Source of the DNA: G039029935 sp039029935 | GTDB lineage: Bacteria > Chloroflexota > Anaerolineae > Caldilineales > Caldilineaceae | DNA length: 5,889 nt | Assembly: GCA_039029935.1 (NCBI GenBank) | Contig: JBCCFC010000898.1 | Location: 1 to 5,889, forward strand | Direction of reading: 5' to 3' | Shown here: piece by piece, positions 1-5,221 of the stretch | Layout: each line of letters starts with the position of its first letter | Position numbering within the stretch: the stretch's first letter is position 1 | Made by a program: the position numbers and the translations under genes | Notes under the pieces: generated by a model | Seen by the model: the letters and a program-made list of their open reading frames with translations, nothing else | Databases searched by the model: none | Told to the model about the DNA's origin: nothing

Positions 1-2
1 AT

Positions 3-43
3 CGCAGGTTGGCTACCTGCGTCACAGATAATCAATCTGTTTT
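3..43 (+). other. Two adjacent small hairpins at the left edge, the second followed by a short T run
   Basis: Two perfect stem-loops lie almost back to back. The first pairs CGCAGGT (3-9) with ACCTGCG (15-21) around a five-base loop. The second pairs ACAGAT (24-29) with ATCTGT (35-40) around AATCA, and a T run (40-43) follows. This could be the 3' end or weak intrinsic terminator of a gene to the left of the window, or the end of a structured RNA cut by the window edge. The second stem is AT-rich and the T run is short, so terminator activity is uncertain. Nothing else coding is seen in 1-101. Confidence 0.4.
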
Positions 44-50
44 ACTTGTT

Positions 51-56
51 TATACT
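51..56 (+). promoter_or_regulatory. Possible -10 box upstream of the membrane-protein gene
   Basis: TATACT matches the sigma-70 -10 consensus at five of six positions and sits in an AT-rich leader 45 bases before the ATG at 102. No convincing -35 hexamer is seen 16-18 bases upstream, where the second left-edge hairpin lies. A weak AAGGA (81-85) is the only ribosome-binding-site candidate and is 16 bases from the ATG, which is longer than usual. This is a tentative call. Confidence 0.22.
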
Positions 57-101
57 TTCCTATCCAATCAAAAATCAGAAAAGGAAAAAAATTAAAACGT
101 T

Positions 102-518
102 ATGACGAAATTAGTCATTCGTATTGTGATTAACATTATTGCATTTTGGCTCTGTAATGAGTATATCCCAGGTATAGAGGTCAATACTGAGCTAGCAAAT
201 ATTGTTACAGTAGCCATTGTTTTTGGCCTCGTCAATGCCATCATCCGCCCCATCATATCAGTCTTTGCGTGTCCACTCTATGCGTTGACACTTGGATTGT
301 TCACATTTATCGTCAATGCTGGACTATTGCTGCTAACGGATACGCTTATCAGTCAATTTATGGGGCAAGCACTTGCGCTAGCTGGGTTATCCCCTCGATT
401 TGCAGACCAAATGTTTATCCAAGTAGAAGGAATAGAGTCTGCACTGATGGGCGGTGTGGTCATTGGTATTGTCAGCCTTGTTCTTGGGTTTATGTTGGAC
501 AGTAATAACAAGAAGTAA
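102..518 (+). CDS. Small integral membrane protein, phage-holin-like superfamily IV (YvlD-type)
   Basis: The 138-residue protein is almost wholly hydrophobic, with about four membrane segments (roughly residues 4-18, 32-48, 54-79 and 114-132) and a short charged tail ending in NNKK. The pattern NAIIRP (45-50) followed by TLGLFTFIVNA (63-73) and a late GGVVIGIVSLVLGF segment is typical of the family named 'phage holin family protein' (Pfam PF04020, as I recall it), which includes B. subtilis YvlD. Members are about 110-140 residues, so this one is full length. Despite the name, most are chromosomal and their function is not established; no phage genes are nearby, so a lysis role is not inferred. 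The ATG at 102 gives the expected N-terminus (MTKLVIRIVINIIAFWL). The TAA stop (516-518) coincides with the left direct repeat of the inserted element downstream. The sampled GC (about 35%) is well below that of sbcC. Confidence 0.85.
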   Translation: MTKLVIRIVINIIAFWLCNEYIPGIEVNTELANIVTVAIVFGLVNAIIRPIISVFACPLYALTLGLFTFIVNAGLLLLTDTLISQFMGQALALAGLSPRFADQMFIQVEGIESALMGGVVIGIVSLVLGFMLDSNNKK

Positions 519-646
519 GGCCATTCCACAAAATAAAATACCCAATGAGTCGCGGAGTGAGCAATCTCTATTGCGGGTTGTACACGAGAAATCCGGCACT
601 AGAGAGTGCCTAATCCGCGAGTAATTATTTCTGTGGAATGGCCTAA
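516..646. mobile_element. MITE-like 125-bp palindromic element flanked by TAA direct repeats
   Basis: The element proper is 519-643. Its ends are a perfect 12-bp inverted repeat, GGCCATTCCACA (519-530) against TGTGGAATGGCC (632-643). The repeat extends inward by six more pairs (531-536 with 625-630) if C631 is bulged. Immediately outside both ends is TAA (516-518 and 644-646), consistent with a 3-bp target-site duplication. The element is too small for any transposase, so if mobile it is non-autonomous. Some IS5-family subgroups duplicate a 3-bp TNA target, so such a transposase is one possible mover; this is inference. The left TAA is the stop codon of the membrane-protein gene. No second copy of the termini was seen in this window. 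Alternatives are a REP/BIME-type repeat or a conserved intergenic RNA structure; the chance of a 3-bp flanking match alone is not negligible. Confidence 0.65.
550..620 (+). other. Cloverleaf-like fold inside the palindromic element
   Basis: Four helices can be drawn with almost no unpaired bases at the junction. The closing stem pairs TCGCGGA (550-556) with TCCGCGA (614-620). Hairpin A is GCAAT/ATTGC (561-565 with 570-574, loop CTCT). Hairpin B is GGGTT/AATCC (575-579 with 590-594, one G-T/U wobble, 10-base loop). Hairpin C is GGCACT/AGTGCC (595-600 with 605-610, loop AGAG). A, B and C are directly adjacent, and loops A and C are complementary (CTCT against AGAG), so a kissing contact is possible. 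The wobble in B favours a + strand RNA, the same sense as the flanking genes. It is not a tRNA: there is no T-loop consensus and no seven-base anticodon loop. Whether it acts as RNA, as extruded DNA, or only as a transposition substrate is unknown. Confidence 0.5.
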
Positions 647-657
647 GGCGGAACCAT

Positions 658-664
658 AGAGGAG
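658..664 (+). promoter_or_regulatory. Ribosome binding site of the VOC gene
   Basis: AGAGGAG lies 11 bases before the ATG at 676 and is the strongest Shine-Dalgarno match in the window. It fixes that ATG as the start and lies outside the inserted element, so the insertion left translation of this gene intact. Confidence 0.65.
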
Positions 665-675
665 CAAAGACACGT

Positions 676-1050
676 ATGCCAAACATAACACGGATTCTGA
701 CCAATATCTGCTCCAGCGATCTTTCAGCCAGCAGACAGTTTTACACGACGCTTTTCAACTTCGAGATTGCGTATGATAGTGATTGGTTTGTGCAATTAAA
801 CCTAACGGATAGCCCATTGGAGCTAGGCATCATTGCCAACGACCATGAGATTGTCCCGGAGGCTGCGCAGGGCAATCCCAGTGGGTTGTACATCACGTTT
901 GTTGTCGATGATGTGGAGACAGTATTGAACATCGCCAAGGCAAATGGGTTTGACATTGTGCAGGAACCCAAGGATACATTTTATGGACAGAGACGTATGC
1001 TGCTAAATGATCCGGATGGGGTCGTTGTTGATGTGTCGTCGCTGATTTGA
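676..1050 (+). CDS. VOC-superfamily protein (glyoxalase/bleomycin-resistance fold)
   Basis: The 124-residue protein has the two-module beta-alpha-beta-beta-beta layout of the vicinal oxygen chelate superfamily. Module one runs from about residue 4 (TRILTNICSSDLSASRQFYT) to LELGII (48-53). Module two runs from GLYITFVVDDVETVL (70-84) through DPDG (112-115) to VVVDVSSLI. FYTTLFNFE (22-30) and NDPDG are family hallmarks. Against glyoxalase I metal ligands, the acidic positions look kept (E49; D119 in place of Glu), but both histidine positions appear to be N10 and about Y72/T74. True glyoxalase I activity is therefore unlikely, and the ligand and reaction are unknown. The length is normal for single-domain members, which include antibiotic-binding proteins, dioxygenases and many uncharacterised proteins. 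The start is supported by AGAGGAG 11 bases upstream. A cytoplasmic location is expected because no signal peptide is seen. Confidence 0.82.
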   Translation: MPNITRILTNICSSDLSASRQFYTTLFNFEIAYDSDWFVQLNLTDSPLELGIIANDHEIVPEAAQGNPSGLYITFVVDDVETVLNIAKANGFDIVQEPKDTFYGQRRMLLNDPDGVVVDVSSLI

Positions 1051-1055
1051 AATAT

Positions 1056-1084
1056 TTGAACTAACACAATACAAACAATCTAAA
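1056..1084 (+). promoter_or_regulatory. Candidate sigma-70-like promoter for sbcDC
   Basis: TTGAAC (1056-1061) and TCTAAA (1079-1084) are separated by 17 bases, and each matches the consensus hexamers at four of six positions. It starts just after the VOC stop codon (1048-1050) and would give a transcript beginning near 1091, close to the AGGGA and the heptamer array. In AT-rich DNA such matches arise easily, and read-through from the VOC gene is equally possible because no terminator is visible between 1051 and 1096. Confidence 0.25.
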
Positions 1085-1096
1085 CACAACAGGGAA

Positions 1097-1131
1097 CTTG
1101 CAACCTGCATCTTGCAACCTGCAACCTAAAA
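1097..1131 (+). repeat. Heptanucleotide tandem repeat in the sbcD leader
   Basis: Five consecutive 7-base units start at 1097, 1104, 1111, 1118 and 1125. They alternate between CTTGCAA and CCTGCA(T/A), and the last is degenerate (CCTAAAA). Seen as a longer unit, 1097-1110 and 1111-1124 are two 14-bp copies differing only at the last base. TTGCAA is itself palindromic and occurs twice, 14 bases apart. The array fills the space between AGGGA (1091-1095) and the ATG at 1134. Short heptamer arrays in intergenic regions are known in some bacteria, for example the STRR sequences of cyanobacteria; I do not claim this belongs to that family. Confidence 0.8.
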
Positions 1132-1133
1132 CC

Positions 1134-2486
1134 ATGAAAACACGCTTTTTACATTTCGCCGACTGTCATCTCGGCTATCGTCAATATAACAACAAAGAAC
1201 GCTATAACGATTTTGCTCGTGGATTTTTCTCCGTCGTTGATCAGGCCATTCAAGAACAGGTTGATTTTGTCATTTTGGCGGGCGACCTCTTTGAGAAACG
1301 CGCCATTGATGCCATGACACTGAATCAGGCCATGCGGGGGCTGGAAAACCTGCGCAAGGCAAATATTCCCTGTATTGCGGTGGAGGGCAACCACGAGTTG
1401 GCTTACCAAGATGAATATATGGGCTGGATGAAATTTCTGGAGCAACGGGAATTACTGATTTTGCTCGACCCTAGATTTAGCGAGGGTGTTCCGCAATTGG
1501 CGCCCTACAAGAACCGTCGCGGCTCCTATATCGACCTCGACCAAATTTCCTGGGCACATACACAGGTGCCGGGTGTTCGGGTCTATGGCATGAAGTATCG
1601 TGGCTCTGGGACGGCCAAGGCTCTTGAGGGCTATGCAAAGGCTCTGGACAAGATTGACAAAACGGGTGTTGAGTATAACATCTTTGTCGCTCATGCCGGG
1701 CTGGAGGGTGTACTGGCGGGTCATTCGGGTGGGCTGAGTTTTCGTCAGTGGTCGGTCATCAAACCCCATATTGACTATGTTGCCATTGGTCACATCCACA
1801 AACCCTTTGACGAAGCGGATTGGCTCTATAACCCGGGTAGCACCGAAACATGTACGATGACCGAGGCGGCATGGCCGAAACGTGGTTATTATATCGTGGA
1901 TGTGGATACAAACCGTGAGACAAAGGATGAGGATGACCCCAAACATGCGGTGACACTTTATGAGAACCCCAAGCGCGTCTTTCATCGGCTGACCATGAAG
2001 GTGGATTTACACACGACGCCGGAAGCCTTGACCCGTCATTGCGAGGTATTTTTGAAGCGTCGAGCCGCCGATTTGCTCTCCAGCAAGAACGCCAAGCCGG
2101 GGCCACTTGCACAGCCCGTTGTGGAGCTACAGTTGACGGGCACATTGGCCTTTGACCGCCGTGATTTTGATATCGCCACGATAGAAACACTGGTGGAGGA
2201 AATCTTCTCGCCACTGGTGACACGCATCAAAAACCAGACCAACGCCAGCGATTTTACGATTGAAACCAACGAACATGCCTCACGCTCCGAGCTTGAAAAA
2301 CAGGTGTTGAGTGGCTTGATGGGGCAGGATGCGCGCTATCAGGGACAGAATGAGGCGTGGGCAGGATTGGCGTTGTCGCTCAAGAATTTGGCCTTGGGTG
2401 GGGCGGGCGGCGAAGAAATTTTGGATGAGCTGGCGGGACAGGTTGAGAAGTTGGATAGTACGCCACAACAAGGAACACAACCATGA
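1134..2486 (+). CDS. sbcD: SbcD / Mre11-type DNA double-strand-break nuclease subunit
   Basis: This 450-residue metallophosphoesterase is the nuclease subunit of the SbcCD (Mre11-Rad50) complex, which trims DNA ends and opens hairpins using Mn2+. The expected motifs are all present in order: FADCHLG with D10 and H12, GDLFEKR with D51, EGNHE (84-88) with N86 and H87, HAGLEG with H187, and GHIHKP with H220 and H222, followed by NPGS (233-236). The catalytic domain covers about residues 1-260, and a capping/accessory domain occupies about 275-380. The C-terminal part (about 385-440) is probably the helical segment that contacts SbcC. The ATG at 1134 is chosen because the conserved beta-strand (MKTRFLHFADCHLG) begins there. 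An in-frame TTG at 1098 would add 12 residues encoded only by the heptamer array, and its AGGGA is too close. No Shine-Dalgarno sequence is properly placed for 1134. The stop overlaps the sbcC start by four bases (ATGA). Confidence 0.93.
   Translation: MKTRFLHFADCHLGYRQYNNKERYNDFARGFFSVVDQAIQEQVDFVILAGDLFEKRAIDAMTLNQAMRGLENLRKANIPCIAVEGNHELAYQDEYMGWMKFLEQRELLILLDPRFSEGVPQLAPYKNRRGSYIDLDQISWAHTQVPGVRVYGMKYRGSGTAKALEGYAKALDKIDKTGVEYNIFVAHAGLEGVLAGHSGGLSFRQWSVIKPHIDYVAIGHIHKPFDEADWLYNPGSTETCTMTEAAWPKRGYYIVDVDTNRETKDEDDPKHAVTLYENPKRVFHRLTMKVDLHTTPEALTRHCEVFLKRRAADLLSSKNAKPGPLAQPVVELQLTGTLAFDRRDFDIATIETLVEEIFSPLVTRIKNQTNASDFTIETNEHASRSELEKQVLSGLMGQDARYQGQNEAWAGLALSLKNLALGGAGGEEILDELAGQVEKLDSTPQQGTQP
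2471..2486 (+). promoter_or_regulatory. sbcC ribosome binding site and ATGA stop/start overlap
   Basis: AGGA (2471-2474) lies eight bases before the sbcC ATG (2483-2485). The ATG shares four bases with the sbcD stop TGA (2484-2486). This arrangement is typical of translational coupling and fits subunits made in a set ratio. The surrounding leader closely resembles the sbcD leader once the heptamer array there is ignored. Confidence 0.7.
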
Positions 2487-5203
2487 AAATCATATCGTTA
2501 GAACTCGAAAACGCCAAGAGCTATGTCCACACGAGCATTGAATTTGCCAAGGGCATGAACGCCATTGTCGGTCATAATGGGGCGGGCAAGAGTACGATTC
2601 TGGAGGCGATTGGCTTTACCCTTTTTGACAGCTTGGGCTATCGGCAAAATGACTTTGTGCGTGAAGAGGCCAAGACCGCCAAGATTACCGTCACCGTGAC
2701 CAGCAACTTTGATCAGCGTGCCTATCAGGTGATTCGTCGTTGTGGTGGCAGCAGCCAATATATGGTCTATGATCCCGATTTGGAGGCCAAGATTTGCGAG
2801 GGTAAGGCCGATGTGCAACGCTTTCTCTGCGAGCATATGGGCGTGGACCCCGGGGCCAACCTGGATAAGCTTTTCCGTGATGCGGTTGGTGTGCCACAGG
2901 GGACGTTGACGGCGGCGTTTCTCATGAGCGCGCGTGAGCGCAAGGGCATCTTTGACCCGCTGCTCCAAGTCGAGGAGTATGAGAAAGCGGCCAAACGGTT
3001 GCTGGATGTACGCAAGACGCTTGACCAACAGACGCAGGAATTGACGATTGAAGTCACGCGTTTGGAAACCAATTTAGAGCGACTGCCCCATACCGAGCAA
3101 AATTTGCAGAAGTGTCAGCAGGATATGGCGGCAGCGTCACAGGAATCGACCATGCTAGAGGCCATGCTGCAAAAAGTGGTGGCTGAACGGACTTTGATGG
3201 ATGAACAGGCGCAGACATTGGAGTCATTGCGCAACCAACATCGTCAGACCGAGCAGGAGTTGCAGCGCATGGGGTTTGAGGTGCAGCGGACGCAGACGGC
3301 TGAGGCAGAGGCGCAACAGGCTGAGACAATGGTGACGCAGAATCAGACGGGGGCGGCGCAATATGAGTCAGCGCAAGGCCAACAGCAGGTACTGGAGCAG
3401 CGGGTGAAGGCGCGGCAAACTATGCAGGCCAATCTTGCCAAGTTGGAAACCAGCACGGCGCGTGGGCAAGCGGAGCTGACCGCGATTGAGCAAAATCTAC
3501 AGGTCGTCCAACAGGCGGAGGCGACGATAGCGGCGTTGGCGGGTGATGTGGTGCGACAGAGTGAGTTAGAATCGACGCTACAAGAGGCACAAAAAGAGAA
3601 TGCGCTGCTTGCCAGTGAGCAGAAGCGACAGAAGACGTTACAGAACAATTTGCAGAAATTGCAGACACGGTTTAGCCAGATTAGCACACAGCTAGAGCAG
3701 ACCACGTCGCTCGAATCACAGCTTAACACGTTAGAGGTGACGCTGACGCAGACGCAGGCCAACCATGTCGCTCTGATTGAGGCACAGGAGTTGTGTAAGG
3801 CCGAGGGCAATACAGTTGGTCAACAGGTGAAAATTTTGGAGCAAACCGAGTCTGATACGGTGAATTGCCCTATCTGTGAGCAGCCACTTACACCAGAGCA
3901 TCGTGCCAATCTGCTCCAACAGACACAGACACGTCTCACGCAGCTACGTGCCGATTATTCACAGCGGCGTAAGGAAACCAAGGCAGTCGAGAAACAGATT
4001 GCATCCACAGAGCAGGAGCGTCAACAGTTTCAACAGGCACTGCGCAATTTGCCACGCATGGCCGACTTGACCCAAGTGCAGGGTGAGTTGAGCGGGATGC
4101 AAACTGAGCTTGATGCCCAGGGCCAGCGTGTGACCCAATTGGCCGATGCTCCCATGCGCATCCAGAGCGTACAGGCATCGCTACAACAGTTGGGCAATCC
4201 AAAACAGCAGGTTGCGGTTGCCCAGCAGCAGGTTAGTCAAGGCCCGACATTGAAACAAAATGCACAGCGCATTCAGGCGAGCTTGGGGCAGTTGCAGGAT
4301 CAACGGCTGACGATTGAGCATCAGCTTACCGAGTTTGCGCAGTTGGATACGCTTATCGCCGAGAACAATGCCAAATTGCAGCAGTTTAATGCCGCCTATC
4401 AAGCTGTGCTGATGCATCGTCAACTGGCATCAACCTTGGCCGAGCGCACAGTGGCTCGCCATCAAGCGCAGCAGACACACACGCAATTGCAAGGGGTGGC
4501 CGCGGAGTTGGCCGATTCGCTCAAGCTGGCCGAGGATCAGTTTGACAGAGCGCATCACCAAACGCTGATTCGCAACGAGCAACAGTGTCGCACACAGCTT
4601 GGTGCGTTGCAAGGACAGCTACAATTTTTGCAAAGAGAAGCGGTGCGTCTGCAAGGTGAGATTGAAGCGTTGCAGAGTGCACGGGTCTCGCTGGACAAGG
4701 CCAAGGCACGGCAAAAGCAACTCCAACGACGGCTCGAAGTGCTAGAATATATCCGCAGCATCCTGCGACAGGCTGGTCCCTATGTCACCAAGGCCCTAGT
4801 AGCGCGCATCAGCGAAGAAGCCGCACAAATCTTTAACGAAATTATGCAGGACAACAGCCGCCGTCTCTATTGGCATGAAGATTATAGCATCTCGCTCGAA
4901 GTTGGTGGGCGGATGCGACAGTTTGCACAGCTTTCGGGTGGCGAGCAGATGACGGCAGCGTTATCCGTGCGCTTGGCTTTACTACGCGAAATGAGCAATA
5001 TCGACATCGCCTTCTTTGATGAACCGACCACCAATCTCGATGAAACCCGTCGCTCCTCATTGGCGCGTCAAATTTTGGATATGCGTGGGTTTAATCAACT
5101 CTTTATCATCAGTCATGACGACACCTTTGAGCAGGCAACGGAGAATTTGATTCGCGTGAAGCAAGTAGATAATGTGAGTCAGGTGGAGTTTGGGTTGGAG
5201 TAA
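2483..5203 (+). CDS. sbcC: SbcC / Rad50-type ABC ATPase subunit with CPIC zinc hook
   Basis: This 906-residue SMC-like ATPase partners SbcD in DNA-end processing. The N-terminal ATPase lobe has Walker A GHNGAGKST (30-38) and a Q-loop at Q139 (GVPQG). The C-terminal lobe has the ABC signature LSGGEQ (817-822), Walker B with D846 and E847 in FFDEP, a D-loop at NLD (851-853) and the switch histidine H878 (ISHDD), so all ATPase motifs are intact. Between the lobes is a long coiled coil of about 297 residues going out (165-461) and about 290 coming back (466-755), meeting at the zinc hook CPIC (462-465). The arms are nearly equal in length, as expected for an antiparallel hairpin. The coil is unusually glutamine-rich: 111 Gln in residues 171-750 by hand count, about 19%. 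At 906 residues it is somewhat shorter than E. coli SbcC (about 1,050). It overlaps sbcD and ends 18 bp before a convergent gene. Confidence 0.94.
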   Translation: MKIISLELENAKSYVHTSIEFAKGMNAIVGHNGAGKSTILEAIGFTLFDSLGYRQNDFVREEAKTAKITVTVTSNFDQRAYQVIRRCGGSSQYMVYDPDLEAKICEGKADVQRFLCEHMGVDPGANLDKLFRDAVGVPQGTLTAAFLMSARERKGIFDPLLQVEEYEKAAKRLLDVRKTLDQQTQELTIEVTRLETNLERLPHTEQNLQKCQQDMAAASQESTMLEAMLQKVVAERTLMDEQAQTLESLRNQHRQTEQELQRMGFEVQRTQTAEAEAQQAETMVTQNQTGAAQYESAQGQQQVLEQRVKARQTMQANLAKLETSTARGQAELTAIEQNLQVVQQAEATIAALAGDVVRQSELESTLQEAQKENALLASEQKRQKTLQNNLQKLQTRFSQISTQLEQTTSLESQLNTLEVTLTQTQANHVALIEAQELCKAEGNTVGQQVKILEQTESDTVNCPICEQPLTPEHRANLLQQTQTRLTQLRADYSQRRKETKAVEKQIASTEQERQQFQQALRNLPRMADLTQVQGELSGMQTELDAQGQRVTQLADAPMRIQSVQASLQQLGNPKQQVAVAQQQVSQGPTLKQNAQRIQASLGQLQDQRLTIEHQLTEFAQLDTLIAENNAKLQQFNAAYQAVLMHRQLASTLAERTVARHQAQQTHTQLQGVAAELADSLKLAEDQFDRAHHQTLIRNEQQCRTQLGALQGQLQFLQREAVRLQGEIEALQSARVSLDKAKARQKQLQRRLEVLEYIRSILRQAGPYVTKALVARISEEAAQIFNEIMQDNSRRLYWHEDYSISLEVGGRMRQFAQLSGGEQMTAALSVRLALLREMSNIDIAFFDEPTTNLDETRRSSLARQILDMRGFNQLFIISHDDTFEQATENLIRVKQVDNVSQVEFGLE

Positions 5204-5221
5204 CAAAAATAAAATCTCAAG

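Noticed and set aside
102..518. Phage lysis holin / prophage remnant
   Set aside because: The family name contains 'holin', but no endolysin, capsid or integrase genes are nearby and chromosomal YvlD-type members are common.
550..620. tRNA gene
   Set aside because: The cloverleaf outline and 7-bp closing stem are tRNA-like, but neither strand has a GTTCGANNC T-loop, a seven-base anticodon loop or a D-loop consensus, and the hairpin loops are four, ten and four bases.
518..644. Integron attC site
   Set aside because: It is an imperfect palindrome of suitable size, but no RYYYAAC/GTTRRRY core sites are present at the ends and there is no cassette-like arrangement.
1097..1131. CRISPR array
   Set aside because: The units are seven bases with no spacers; this is a simple tandem repeat.
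1098..1133. SbcD starting at TTG 1098 (12 extra residues)
   Set aside because: The extra residues are encoded entirely by the heptamer array, the AGGGA is only two bases away from this TTG, and the conserved first beta-strand begins at ATG 1134.
1452..1985. 177-residue antisense reading frame inside sbcD
   Set aside because: It lies fully opposite conserved SbcD motifs and shows no domain of its own; treated as a shadow.
3343..3810. 155-residue antisense reading frame inside sbcC
   Set aside because: Cys/Ser-rich composition is the usual reverse shadow of a Gln/Ala/Thr-rich coiled-coil gene; no recognisable domain or ribosome binding site.
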